A stretch of DNA of 64,000 bases from assembly GCA_938003875.1 (NCBI GenBank), contig CALKWO010000156.1, positions 22,839-86,838 on the forward strand, read 5' to 3'. Positions 17,776 through 26,358 of the stretch are shown here, in pieces. Position 1 is the stretch's first letter; each line of letters opens with the position of its first letter. This DNA is from an uncultured bacterium. Lineage in GTDB: Bacteria; Planctomycetota; Uabimicrobiia; Uabimicrobiales; JABWCH01. The position numbers were made by a program, and so were the translations under genes. Under the pieces are notes generated by a model. It had not been told where the DNA came from, made no database searches, and saw only the letters and a list, made by a program, of their open reading frames with translations.

Positions 17776-18555
17776 TTATTCTTTCATCATTTTTAGAAAT
17801 GGCTCCATACATTCCTCGTAATGGGACAGGACTATGGCCGTGATATTTTCCCAGTGATTCGCATTGTAGCTACTGTGGGCTTTTTCTTGAAGTCGAAATT
17901 GAATCCTTTCTCTCCCTGGCAGAGGGATGAATTCGGGATTTTTTTGATAAAAATAGGCCACGATCCCGGCTGACAGGTGTTTCTGGGAAGCAATCTGGCT
18001 TTCGGTTTCCTCCTGTTTTTGACGTAGTTCTTCATTCTCTTCTCGTAAAGATTGACACTGGGCAGAAATCTCATCCCGACGGAGTTCTCTCAACTCTGTC
18101 AGTAGTTCAAAAAAGGCTGGTTCCTCCATTGAGTATGAGTTATGTTCTATGATTTCTTCCGCGATTTTTTGCGCCTTTTCTATCTTTCGATCTGCGATGT
18201 GCATTTTCATTTGATTCAAAAGAGATGCTCTGGTTGGGTCCCTGCGTATTTTTTCGCGCTCCGTTTTGTCCCACAGAGATACCAGGCTTTGGCATTCTTC
18301 CTCTGTGAGTTCGTGGGCTAATTGATATATTCGCTCGAAATAATCCTGGGCTTCTTGAATTTTTCCTTGAGCCAGTTTCAGCTCGATGTTCCGTTTGAGT
18401 GCTTGTACCGTGGATTGATTTGAGCTTTCTTCTCGCTCTTTCTGCAATTGTTTTTTTCTTCGTTCGATTTGCTCAAGCCCTTGCAATAATTCCTGGATAT
18501 TACGTGCTTTGTGCCGCTTTGTTTCGAGAATACGTAATTCTTCCCATATTTTCAT
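17776..18555 (-). CDS. Long coiled-coil hypothetical protein
   Basis: About 259 residues. The ATG at 18555 has AAGGA seven bases upstream and overlaps the stop of the preceding gene. The sequence is strongly heptad-like: LLQGLEQIERRKKQLQKERE near the N-terminus, then AQGKIQEAQDYFERIYQLAH, RADEISAQ-type and LREENEELRQKQEETESQ stretches. The last ~60 residues look globular (AYFYQKNPEFIPLPGRERIQ). It is probably a scaffold protein of the membrane/mobilisation cluster; I do not recognise it. Confidence 0.5.
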   Translation of the reverse strand: MKIWEELRILETKRHKARNIQELLQGLEQIERRKKQLQKEREESSNQSTVQALKRNIELKLAQGKIQEAQDYFERIYQLAHELTEEECQSLVSLWDKTEREKIRRDPTRASLLNQMKMHIADRKIEKAQKIAEEIIEHNSYSMEEPAFFELLTELRELRRDEISAQCQSLREENEELRQKQEETESQIASQKHLSAGIVAYFYQKNPEFIPLPGRERIQFRLQEKAHSSYNANHWENITAIVLSHYEECMEPFLKMMKE

Positions 18556-18556
18556 C

Positions 18557-19018
18557 TTAGTTTCCTTCCCATTTCTGAATTGTATCAAGGATTTCGTAAA
18601 CCGTCTTTTCTCCATAAATCTGGGATAAAGCCAGCAGTTCTGTTTTGCCTTCGTCTTTTTGTCCTTCTTTTATTTTTTGCCAGGCAGTAGCAACTTTTCT
18701 GCTCAAGGCTTCCTTGATCTTCTGCATCTCTTCTTTTCTCTGGAGAGATGCCTTTTTCGCATTGGCAGAAGCAATAAAAATCGCTTTGACTGCTTGCGCT
18801 ACACCGGCAATCGGATAAACAATGAAGCACCGCCATAATCCCCGAAATATGAACAACACATTTTCAAAAAAATTTTTGATGAGATTTGAAAAATCAGTAA
18901 ATATGCTAAACATGCCCTTCAAAATAGGCATCATTCTTTTCAGGCGATTCCAAAACTCCTCTGGAATCAGCAATATAATGACAAAACAGACAAATAGAAA
19001 ACCTATGAACGAGTCCAT
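18557..19018 (-). CDS. Membrane-anchored hypothetical protein
   Basis: A 153-residue protein with an N-terminal membrane helix (FIGFLFVCFVIILLIP, about 4-19) and two further amphipathic or membrane-associated stretches (NVLFIFRGLWRCFIVYPIAG, about 52-72). A soluble helical tail follows, including KIKEALSRKVATAWQKIKEG. It is coupled to the downstream coiled-coil gene by overlap. It may be part of a membrane complex with the two integral membrane proteins just upstream. Confidence 0.5.
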   Translation of the reverse strand: MDSFIGFLFVCFVIILLIPEEFWNRLKRMMPILKGMFSIFTDFSNLIKNFFENVLFIFRGLWRCFIVYPIAGVAQAVKAIFIASANAKKASLQRKEEMQKIKEALSRKVATAWQKIKEGQKDEGKTELLALSQIYGEKTVYEILDTIQKWEGN

Positions 19019-19073
19019 CGTATATTCTCCCTAAAACATGCGGACGAATAGCCTCGCCCGCATTTCATCGGAA

Positions 19074-19703
19074 TTATGATCTTAATTTTTTTTCGAGAGA
19101 CCCAAAATCTTCGCTCATTTCTATACTTTCACCATCCTGTCTGATAAATGATATCCGATTCTGTACTTCACAAAGACGTAAAAAAATATAGGGAGCACAA
19201 GAAGAACATATAGTACATACAAAAATCAGCATAGCCAGCAGAATATCATTGCCGAATTGCTTTGCATACCAGGAAAAGATAGCTCCCAAACCTTTCATAT
19301 TCTCTATCTTCTGCCCGGAAAGTAGCCAGACAAATCCAATAAAACTGGTAAGCCAATCCCAAACAGCTAGAAATACAGGCAAAAAAGAGGTGCAGTAATA
19401 TACAAACTTGGAGCATACCTCTACAGATTTTTTGTCGACCTTAATGTAAAAATTCTGGCGCAAAATTTCTCTGATTACTTTTCCGCAAGCATTCGAAATC
19501 ATGGCTAGAAGCGCAATGGAAGCTGAAGCAATATACTTGATGGAATCAGGGACAGAACTCCCTGTGAAAATCAAAAATAACCCCCAAAAAGAGCTTAACA
19601 TATCGGCTAGCATAAATATAAAAATCACTAAGATTAGCAATTTAACGAAAAGGAGAAGAACATAATTAGAAGACAATTGCTTGTAGTTAGAATCGAATTC
19701 CAT
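19074..19703 (-). CDS. Multi-pass membrane protein
   Basis: A 209-residue protein with four predicted hydrophobic segments: LLLFVKLLILVIFIFMLADM, IKYIASASIALLAMI, FLPVFLAVWDWLTSFIGFVW and ILLAMLIFVCTICSSCAPYI. It closely follows another membrane protein gene, with a 2-base gap, and resembles it in layout (segments separated by a basic loop with VIREILRQNF versus GFRKPLLQFFSRK), so the two may be paralogues. Role is unknown; a membrane part of a transfer apparatus is one possibility. Confidence 0.5.
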   Translation of the reverse strand: MEFDSNYKQLSSNYVLLLFVKLLILVIFIFMLADMLSSFWGLFLIFTGSSVPDSIKYIASASIALLAMISNACGKVIREILRQNFYIKVDKKSVEVCSKFVYYCTSFLPVFLAVWDWLTSFIGFVWLLSGQKIENMKGLGAIFSWYAKQFGNDILLAMLIFVCTICSSCAPYIFLRLCEVQNRISFIRQDGESIEMSEDFGSLEKKLRS

Positions 19704-19705
19704 GA

Positions 19706-20218
19706 TTACTTCCTTCCGAAAGTTATAGGGAACAAAAACCTGACTAACCAGGCTGGGCTACCTGAGATCACTAACGTCAGGATCAAGATAGATAAGCCGG
19801 ATATTGGGTCTTGTTCCAGAAGATAAAAAAAATCTTGAGATACTTTAAGATGAGGAAAAAATAATTTCCCTGACATCCATAGGAAAAAAAAGGTTGAAAT
19901 GTAATCCAAAAATACCAAAATACAGATAGATAGCGTGAAAACCAACCTAAGAAAGCAAGAAAAATCCATCGGATATATACAGCTTTTTCTCGAAAAAAAT
20001 TGTAGCAAAGGCTTTCGAAAGCCATTACTAACCAGGCTTAAAAAACCAATACAGAATCCCAACAAACCCAGCAATATTGTTTCCATGCTAAGGAAATCAG
20101 GTTGAGAATCTATTTTAGGAGAGAGGTATATCACAAAATAACAAGAACCCAAAAAGTCCACGATGACTAAGAGAATGAGAACCAGAAGGGCAATCTTTTT
20201 GAAAAGAAACAAGAACAT
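19706..20218 (-). CDS. Multi-pass membrane protein
   Basis: A 170-residue protein with strong AAGGAGG before the ATG. Hydrophobic segments lie near 8-28, 44-63, 88-113 and 142-165. It leads the minus-strand run that ends at 12624, so the promoter of this module is probably just upstream. That region shares a motif (AGCATTTTTT followed by a GATATA word on the minus strand) with the upstream region of the gene at 24967. No family is recognised. Confidence 0.5.
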   Translation of the reverse strand: MFLFLFKKIALLVLILLVIVDFLGSCYFVIYLSPKIDSQPDFLSMETILLGLLGFCIGFLSLVSNGFRKPLLQFFSRKSCIYPMDFSCFLRLVFTLSICILVFLDYISTFFFLWMSGKLFFPHLKVSQDFFYLLEQDPISGLSILILTLVISGSPAWLVRFLFPITFGRK

Positions 20219-20473
20219 GCTTTCCTCCTTTCTCTGCTTCCAGAAAATTTTCTCTCTCTACCTATATCCCCTCTCTCAATTAAAAAAATGCTCAAGAATT
20301 TTTGGGAAAAAAATGATTTTTTTTCGGGGAATCTGCTAGAAATGGCTAAAATTAAGGAAGACAAGGCGAAAATTTTTTTTCAAAAAATGGCAGATAGGGA
20401 AACATATTAGTGGATGGAGATGGCAGAATGCAAGAAGTCGGTAATTCGGAACAAATAAAAAAGGGAGGAAGCT

Positions 20474-20815
20474 ATGTCACTTTGGATATTGAAAAAGGAC
20501 GGAAATAAAAGCCGTGTTATGATCTCGGTCGGAATACCTTTTCAGGCCATTCTCATTATGATGGGCATTTTGAGCAGTTTCATTGCCAAGTCGATAATAA
20601 ATTATCCCATTCTGACAGCGGCCTGGATTTCTATTTTTCTCGGATTTATTCTATTCGTAAGTGCCAAGGTATCTTTGTTTCGTCGAGGGATATGGATTTC
20701 TTGGGGGAGCAAACAAATGCCGCCTTTTTATAAACGTTTATATTTAGGCGGCTATGCGTTGATGTTTTTGGGAATTATGCTGATTTTGCAGGTTCGGATT
20801 GTGATGATGCTATAA
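20474..20815 (+). CDS. Small membrane protein
   Basis: A 113-residue protein with GGGAGG before the ATG and three hydrophobic segments (about 20-40, 46-65 and 90-110) separated by a basic loop. It is transcribed divergently from the membrane protein at 20218 and overlaps the end of the methyltransferase gene by 6 bp, tail to tail. No family is recognised; function unknown. Confidence 0.5.
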   Translation: MSLWILKKDGNKSRVMISVGIPFQAILIMMGILSSFIAKSIINYPILTAAWISIFLGFILFVSAKVSLFRRGIWISWGSKQMPPFYKRLYLGGYALMFLGIMLILQVRIVMML

Positions 20816-21610
20816 AGTAATCTTCTTTCTCAAGATACAACCAACAATGATAAAATGATGTTGGCCATTTTGATCGGTGAAGAAGACTGACTTACCTTGC
20901 TCTCTTTGGAATTCCAGATAAGGCTGTAAAATATAGGAACCAGTATATGTGCCAAATGGTGTACGAGAAGCCTGGACAAATATTACTTCATAATGTTTTT
21001 CTATCAAGGGCAGAATGAGAGATGGATTACTGAGAGAACTCCATTCCAAAACTAAAATTGTTCCTGCCGGTAACGGGGCAAGAAGCAAGGAATGAAGATA
21101 TTTCGTTCCGTCAGGCCCTCCATTGACCGATCTATAATTCTCTTCAGTTGTATTGGCAGGAACTGGTAAATAAGGCGGATTGGATGCGATTATCTGAGTA
21201 GGGCAGTATTGTAAATCTCTTAAAAAATCTAACAGATCTTGCTGTACCAGTGTGTAATTTTGTAGGAGCTTGGCTTTCAAAATGTTACTTTTGCTGGTAA
21301 GAATAGTCTCAGGATTATTATCCACAGCCGTAATTTTCAAATTCTCATGGTGAGGATTGGCCAATAATGCGATTATACTCGGAATGCAGCTACCGGCTCC
21401 CAAATCTATCAATGAAGTCATCTCTAAGGGGGATAGCAATTTAAAAACTTTCGAGAGGAGCTGTGAATATAAAAAAGTATCGTCCGATGCTTTAAAATCA
21501 GTCCATTGAAAAAGAACTGAGATTTCCAAAAATTTTTGATCCTGATGAATTTCCTCTTCACTGATTTGGCCTATTTCAACGCAATATTTTTGTAAAAAAT
21601 CATAAAACAT
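20810..21610 (-). CDS. Class I SAM-dependent methyltransferase, PrmC/HemK-like
   Basis: A 266-residue protein. The SAM-binding motif I is LIDLGAGSCIPSI, with an acidic residue ending strand 2 (ITAVDNNPE). The substrate motif ASNPPYLPVP is the NPPY signature of N5-glutamine or N6-adenine methyltransferases. The following NGGPDGTKYLHSLL is characteristic of the HemK/PrmC group, which modifies Gln in GGQ release factors, but the usual N-terminal helical domain is absent or different. A relaxed-specificity paralogue is likely. It is not obviously part of the neighbouring mobile module. Confidence 0.75.
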   Translation of the reverse strand: MFYDFLQKYCVEIGQISEEEIHQDQKFLEISVLFQWTDFKASDDTFLYSQLLSKVFKLLSPLEMTSLIDLGAGSCIPSIIALLANPHHENLKITAVDNNPETILTSKSNILKAKLLQNYTLVQQDLLDFLRDLQYCPTQIIASNPPYLPVPANTTEENYRSVNGGPDGTKYLHSLLLAPLPAGTILVLEWSSLSNPSLILPLIEKHYEVIFVQASRTPFGTYTGSYILQPYLEFQREQGKSVFFTDQNGQHHFIIVGCILRKKITL

Positions 21611-21697
21611 AAGATACCGTCTCCTGTATTTGATAATTCCTTTTCTTTGGAATATCCTTCATCGTCACAATCGGTTGGGGCTATTATCTTTTTACTG

Positions 21698-23107
21698 CTA
21701 ATCTTGTATTTTTTCTTCAATTTTTGACAATTGATCTTGTTTTATATAGCCCCATCTTGCATCCTGCTTTACAATATCATTCAACCAATGAGCGAAAACA
21801 ATACGACTATGGGTAGATGTAGCAATAAAAATAGAGCCAGAATCTTTTTTTTCTTTTAAGACCACAGGAATACCATCAGAAAGCCTGCCAACAATTTCTA
21901 TATGCTGAGCAATGTCTACGAATAAAGGAGCCCCAATAAATTTTCCTGATATTGCCTTGCCTTGTATAAAAAAATTCTGTACTCCATTTATCGCATTATT
22001 TTTTATTCCATAATCCATGAATCCTGCGGCATTCGATGAACAACCTTCTCCCATTTTTCCTGGTTCTCTCGCTAAAATAGCTCCTGCGCAGGAAAACAAA
22101 GCATGTTGTCCGTTGTTTCCAAAGCATCGAACTCCATCCAATATGCCGGTTTTATTGTAAAAATCATATTGAGGAGAATGCCAGCCTCCCCCAAGTACAA
22201 CACAATCAAAAAATTCCATTTCTTCTTTTGTATGAATGAATATTGTTTCAAAATCGTATGGTAAATCATCCTGCAAACTATCGCATAATATTTTTTCCAA
22301 ATGATATGCCCCTTGAATCGCTGCTATTCCGATTCGTAGCTTTTGTCGGCTTTTCGCTAAAAAAATTCTTTTTTTATGCATTTCAAAAATATTTTTTATC
22401 CTGCTATCTATCATTTGTTCAATCTGCTCTTTGTCTGGAAGTTCCTTTAAAATAAATCCATCGCAACTATTATTTCTCTCAAAAAATGAAATGATCTCTT
22501 CTAAAGCCCCGCTAAAAAAAATTAAAAGTTGTCTTTTTTTTGTACTATAATCACTCCAAATATTATAAAAATTATTTTTTATAGAAATATCCTCAAATAT
22601 AAAGCCATCTATAAAAAAATCTTCATATAAATTTATTGCTAACCTTAGTCCTTCCATATTCAAATTTGTAATTTTTATCATTATTGGTTGATAAAGTATT
22701 TCCTGAATTAGTTGATTGTTGGCAGCCAGCCTTTCAAATAATATTTTTTCTATCTTTTTTAGTTTTTCTTGATATGCGCTATAATGATTTGATTCTAAAA
22801 TGGCTATCATGCCAGGACCACTCAGGGCTGTCCCTGCTTCTTTCGATAAACCATATTTTTCTAAATAAAAATAACAACGATCACAGTATTCTTCCCATTT
22901 TTCTGGATTAAAATTATGTATGATTACAGTATTGGATTCTTTGATAATATTTTTGGCTTCTATATTAGGTGTAGTACTATCTATTACAATGCCTGAAATT
23001 TGAAGTTCCTTAAAATATTTTTTTTCCATTTCTTCCAGACTTTTTATAGTGACAATTGTAGAACCTACTGTACAAGCAAGGCGAATGGAATTTATGCTAT
23101 ACTTCAT
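21698..23107 (-). CDS. PdxT-like glutaminase domain fused to an unknown N-terminal domain
   Basis: 469 residues. The C-terminal ~210 residues resemble PdxT, the glutaminase that feeds ammonia to PLP synthase: RIGIAAIQGAYHLEKIL, CVVLGGGWHSP, ALFSCAGAILA with the nucleophile Cys, GKFIGAPLFVDIA, and STHSRIVFAHW with a His. In PdxT the catalytic triad Glu lies two residues after this His; here that position is Arg. The N-terminal ~255 residues alternate strand-like and helical pieces (GIVIDSTTP, NTVIIHNFNP, FFIDGFIFEDI) and could be a divergent barrel. No PdxS gene is nearby. Activity is uncertain; it may have become regulatory or act in another amidotransfer. Confidence 0.6.
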   Translation of the reverse strand: MKYSINSIRLACTVGSTIVTIKSLEEMEKKYFKELQISGIVIDSTTPNIEAKNIIKESNTVIIHNFNPEKWEEYCDRCYFYLEKYGLSKEAGTALSGPGMIAILESNHYSAYQEKLKKIEKILFERLAANNQLIQEILYQPIMIKITNLNMEGLRLAINLYEDFFIDGFIFEDISIKNNFYNIWSDYSTKKRQLLIFFSGALEEIISFFERNNSCDGFILKELPDKEQIEQMIDSRIKNIFEMHKKRIFLAKSRQKLRIGIAAIQGAYHLEKILCDSLQDDLPYDFETIFIHTKEEMEFFDCVVLGGGWHSPQYDFYNKTGILDGVRCFGNNGQHALFSCAGAILAREPGKMGEGCSSNAAGFMDYGIKNNAINGVQNFFIQGKAISGKFIGAPLFVDIAQHIEIVGRLSDGIPVVLKEKKDSGSIFIATSTHSRIVFAHWLNDIVKQDARWGYIKQDQLSKIEEKIQD

Positions 23108-23372
23108 CTTTTGTCCTTGAAAAAGAGCCAGAGATACTCAAAAACTCTATTTTAATACAAGCAAGTACTCATTACCAAAATATTATACAATCAAGTTAAC
23201 GATTCCTATTCACACGGGAAAGAAATGGAAAAATATCAGTAGCCGGACAGAAGGTGGAATAAAAATAACAGCATAGACGCTAAAGCTACAAAGAAAAAAT
23301 TTTTTTTACTCTGCGTTCCAGCGTTTTTGCTGTGAATTTTTTTGTATTTAATGTAACCGAAAAGTTCTATAA

Positions 23373-23909
23373 TTATTTTTTATTTCCTGCCAAATATCTG
23401 GCAGTGTTTACATTTCTTACCGTCATAAACTGATACAAACCATAGCCTATTATTTTGTTTATGTGGCTTTTATTATAATTTTTTCTATCCACATTCCAGT
23501 AAATTGCCCCCTTGGTATAACGAATGTCTATGTATTCTTTTTTTATAGGAAGTTCCTCTATTGTCTTCTCTGAATCAATTTCCGGAAACAAAAAAGCCAC
23601 ATCGGATTTTTGCATTGTATCATTCTGCCATTCTTTTGGTATGGCATCGGATATTTGCATTATCTCTTGCTCGGTTTTAATCAAAGTGGGAATCGGAAAG
23701 CCAAAGTTTTTTTCCAGACTGGCTTCGACTTTTTGTCGGATATTTTTTGCATCTTCTTCCGATTCGAAAAGAATATTTCCTGAATTGATGTACGTTGATA
23801 CATGGATGCACCCTAAAGTTTCAAAAATTTCTTTGAGCTTTTTCATCTCAACTCTTCGTTCTTTTCCAACATTAATCCCTCGAACAAGGGCAATGTATTT
23901 TTTATACAT
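23373..23909 (-). CDS. DUF1697 family protein
   Basis: About 178 residues. The start YKKYIALVRGINVG and the later GCIHVSTYINSGNILF, FPIPTLIKTEQEI and IYWNVDRKNYNKSHINKI are the conserved blocks of DUF1697, a widespread single-domain family of unknown function. The ATG at 23909 with GGAG six bases upstream is preferred over a GTG four codons earlier. It stands alone between two larger genes, and nothing suggests a link to the mobile modules. Confidence 0.9.
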   Translation of the reverse strand: MYKKYIALVRGINVGKERRVEMKKLKEIFETLGCIHVSTYINSGNILFESEEDAKNIRQKVEASLEKNFGFPIPTLIKTEQEIMQISDAIPKEWQNDTMQKSDVAFLFPEIDSEKTIEELPIKKEYIDIRYTKGAIYWNVDRKNYNKSHINKIIGYGLYQFMTVRNVNTARYLAGNKK

Positions 23910-23944
23910 ATCATTCTCCACTAGAAAAATATTTTGAAAATTGC

Positions 23945-24967
23945 CTAAAACAATCTCTTGGGAATGTCTCTCATCGTTACGTAATGTATCAGAAAATTTT
24001 GATTTTCTGACCCTGGTTCTGGCGATAAATCTGCAATGATTCTCTGATTTTTTTCTGGAAAAATCAACACCACTTCGATATTTTCAAACTTCGTTTCCAG
24101 TTTTTCTCTCCATTGTTTGATGGATTCCTGATCGCTAAGCCATGCCTGATAAGCTGAAATTATTTTACGATAGTGATAGAGTTGTTCGCCAGGGGTGTGA
24201 GCATCATAGCAGGGCAAAAAATCAAACAAAAAGCATTTTTTTTCTTCTTTGGCTTTAATCATAACGAGCAAATTTGGTTTGCATGTTTTCCGATTTCCCT
24301 GTACTCCTGAAATTTTTAAGGAGGATTTCTTGCGAGGATTTTCCGCAGAAACCCAATCGAAAATGCAGCATGTTTTCATTTTTTCGATGCTCATCAGAAT
24401 ATCTATTTCTTGGAGAATATCCAACAGATTTTCGTAAGAAAATTGTCTGGCAAAGACGGCTTGGGGAAAATTTGTCTTTGCTTTTTTGTTCCAGAGAGTC
24501 ACTTGTTCCAAACTTTTTTCCGTGTGGAAATAAACTTTTTCGCTTCCCACTTCGACCCCTTCCAGAGAAGATTCCAGATGGATTGGGGATATACTTTTCT
24601 TCAAAATTTTTTGAATTTGAGACAAAGACAGGCATCCATAGCGAAGAATTTCGATCAATATCTGGGCAATTTCTTCATCGCTAAGCTCAAAGTTTGGAGA
24701 GATATTTTCAGAGAAAATCGCTTCGGGTTTTATCTCTTCCTGATGAATTGGTTGGAATTTTTCTTCTAGAATTTTGCTTTCGTGTGAAAATTTTTCTTCC
24801 GAAATTTTACTTTCGAGCAGAAGTTTTTCTTCTGGAATTTTACTTTCGGGTGAAAATTTTTCTTCTAAAATTTTTCCTTTGATAAGATTCTCGACGAGAT
24901 TTTTCTCTTGTTTTTCTCGTTCGGTTTGAACAAAATCTCGATCATTTTTGCTCGCAAAAATTTTCAT
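23945..24967 (-). CDS. Probable replication-relaxation-like protein with N-terminal repeats
   Basis: About 340 residues, ATG at 24967 after AAAGGA. Residues ~35-80 are an imperfect repeat of 11-12 residues (EEKFSPESKIP, EEKLLLESKIS, EEKFSHESKIL). Residues ~100-175 resemble a winged helix (EEIAQILIEILRYGCLSLSQ then YFHTEKSLEQV). The C-terminal part has KPNLLVMIKAKEEKKCFLFD and QLYHYRKIISAYQAW, similar in layout to the nuclease-like core of the replication-relaxation proteins at 12.6 and 42.4 kb. Assignment is by pattern only. It lies at the edge of the tandem-repeat region and could act on it. Confidence 0.45.
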   Translation of the reverse strand: MKIFASKNDRDFVQTEREKQEKNLVENLIKGKILEEKFSPESKIPEEKLLLESKISEEKFSHESKILEEKFQPIHQEEIKPEAIFSENISPNFELSDEEIAQILIEILRYGCLSLSQIQKILKKSISPIHLESSLEGVEVGSEKVYFHTEKSLEQVTLWNKKAKTNFPQAVFARQFSYENLLDILQEIDILMSIEKMKTCCIFDWVSAENPRKKSSLKISGVQGNRKTCKPNLLVMIKAKEEKKCFLFDFLPCYDAHTPGEQLYHYRKIISAYQAWLSDQESIKQWREKLETKFENIEVVLIFPEKNQRIIADLSPEPGSENQNFLIHYVTMRDIPKRLF

Positions 24968-25281
24968 TTTCAAAATCCTTTCGATAAAAAAGTTCTTCGT
25001 AATTGCAAAAGTTTGGGGGAATTTTTTGTACTTGGGAGGTAAAAATGGATGATTTTACCTTGATTTTGCCCTGATTCCATGCGCTCACCTCAATTCGTTG
25101 TAAAACAAAGAGTTAAGCTGTTTATTTCACCCCTACGAATACCAGTTTTCCAGGGTTTACCTCTATTGGTTCCCCCTTATATATATCCCTTTTCTCGAAG
25201 CAAAAAATGCTGAATTTTTTTTAAAAAAATTTTAAGAAAAATGATGGGAAGGGATAGCCACTTAGAAAAAAATACCCCTGC

Positions 25282-25660
25282 CCCTCCATCAACTTCATCT
25301 TAAATTTTCGACAGAAAACTTTTCATCAGCGATATACAAATGAAAAAAAATTATCTCTGTCCCTCCATCAACTTCATCTTAAATTTTCGACAGAAAACTT
25401 TTCATCGGCGATATACAAATGAAAAAAAATTATCTCTGTCCCTCCATCAACTTCATTTTAAATTTTCGACAGAAAACTTTTCATCGGCGATATACAAATG
25501 AAAAAAAAATATCCCTGCCCCTCCATCAGCTTCGCCTTAAACTTTCATCGAAAAATTTTTCATCAGCGATATACAAATGAAAAAAAATAACCCGGACTCT
25601 TTATCAACTTCGCCTTAAAGTTTCATCGGAAAATTTTTCATCGGCGGTATGGCAAAAAAA
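25282..25660. repeat. Five tandem 79-bp repeats (candidate origin or partition site)
   Basis: Units begin at about 25282, 25361, 25440, 25519 and 25597. The first three are nearly identical and the last two diverge. Each holds an inverted repeat TTTTCAT/ATGAAAA around a GGCGATATACA core. The array is AT-rich and lies in a 766-base gap between divergent genes (24967 minus, 25734 plus), with poly-A/T tracts on both sides. Iteron-type replication origins and centromere-like partition sites have this form. No Rep or ParB gene adjoins it, so the role is inferred. Confidence 0.8.
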
Positions 25661-25692
25661 ATGCGACCGATGTTTTGTGATTCGAAGATAAG

Positions 25693-25724
25693 TAGGAAGC
25701 CTCTTGTGGCTGATTTATTTTTTT
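25693..25724 (+). promoter_or_regulatory. T-rich leader motif, copy 1
   Basis: GGAAGCCTCTT then GGCTGATTTATTTTTTT lies just before the 23-residue ORF. There is no Shine-Dalgarno sequence. Short stem AGCC/GGCT. One of five copies in the window; see the finding on leaders. Confidence 0.6.
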
Positions 25725-25733
25725 GGGAAACCT

Positions 25734-25805
25734 ATGGACGATTTTTTTTCATACCATGAAGGCAAAAAATACGAGACCTTTGTTTCGTATCAGGGAAAAA
25801 AATAG
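25734..25805 (+). CDS. 23-residue micro-ORF behind a T-rich leader
   Basis: The ORF runs from ATG at 25734 to TAG at 25805. Its product starts MDDFFSYHEGKKYETF and is rich in aromatic and charged residues. It begins ten bases after leader copy 1 and ends where leader copy 2 starts, the same arrangement as the larger genes downstream. It could be a leader peptide for the next gene or a by-product of leader duplication. Only position supports it. Confidence 0.3.
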   Translation: MDDFFSYHEGKKYETFVSYQGKK

Positions 25806-25836
25806 GAAGCCTCTTATGGTTGATTTATTTTTTTTT
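25803..25836 (+). promoter_or_regulatory. T-rich leader motif, copy 2
   Basis: GGAAGCCTCTT then GGTTGATTTATTTTTTTTT, ending seven bases before the ATG at 25844. With copy 1 it belongs to a degenerate ~110-bp duplication covering about 25648-25840. Confidence 0.6.
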
Positions 25837-25843
25837 ACGATCT

Positions 25844-26092
25844 ATGACTGAACTACCTGCAACACAAACAGAGTACTCACTTAAAAAATTTTTAGAAGAC
25901 TATCAGCGTTATCGCGAAAAAACCGGAAAAGAAGTTGAGGATTTGTATCCTCAAGAATTTTTTGTTACCTGGTGTCGAAATTGCGGACGGGAAAATGTCA
26001 CCCGGTCGAACATTCTCTATTCGGTTTTCAAAAATTTTGGACAACCATTGTGCTTTCGTTGTCAGAAAAAAAATTTTATTTCTATTTTTTAA
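25844..26092 (+). CDS. Small zinc-ribbon protein
   Basis: 82 residues. The second half holds two CxxC pairs (TWCRNCGREN and PLCFRCQKKN) about 27 residues apart, a probable zinc ribbon. The first half is helical and charged. The ATG follows a T-rich leader without a ribosome site. It is the first normal-size gene of the plus-strand small-gene run and of unknown function; small zinc-ribbon proteins are common in plasmids and phages. Confidence 0.55.
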   Translation: MTELPATQTEYSLKKFLEDYQRYREKTGKEVEDLYPQEFFVTWCRNCGRENVTRSNILYSVFKNFGQPLCFRCQKKNFISIF

Positions 26093-26104
26093 CCTATCTC
26101 ACTC

Positions 26105-26251
26105 ATGCAAAACTCGTACAATCCACTGGCAAGACGCTATGCTTTGCGTCAATTGGCAGAACTCGAAAAAAAATTACAGCATTCGGTTTCTCGTCTGGAA
26201 CAAAAATGCGATGAAGCAATCAAAATACTCGCTCAATGCGAACAAAAATGA
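26105..26251 (+). CDS. 48-residue coiled-coil micro-protein
   Basis: The ORF runs from ATG at 26105 to TGA at 26251, 12 bases after the previous gene and behind TATTTTTTAAC. The product (MQNSYNPLARRYALRQLAEL, then EKKLQHSVSRLEQKCDEAIK) is a single amphipathic helix with heptad spacing. The next leader motif starts at its stop codon. Composition and placement look genuine, though the length is minimal. Confidence 0.5.
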   Translation: MQNSYNPLARRYALRQLAELEKKLQHSVSRLEQKCDEAIKILAQCEQK

Positions 26252-26281
26252 AGCCTCTTTCGGGCGAATTTATTTTTTTAC
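26249..26281 (+). promoter_or_regulatory. T-rich leader motif, copy 3
   Basis: GAAGCCTCTTTCGGGC then GAATTTATTTTTTT, immediately after the 48-residue ORF. A 17-codon ORF (ATG 26290) and then a further TTTATTTTTTAAC leader precede the ATG at 26359. Confidence 0.55.
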
Positions 26282-26358
26282 TCATAACTTTATGCCACGA
26301 TCTCCACCATCGTTTGTTTTTACTTTTTGTCATTTTATTTTTTAACTACCAAATCACC

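Noticed and set aside
25282..25660. Tandem repeats as a CRISPR array
   Set aside because: Units of 79 bp are directly adjacent with no unique spacers between short repeats, and no cas genes adjoin.
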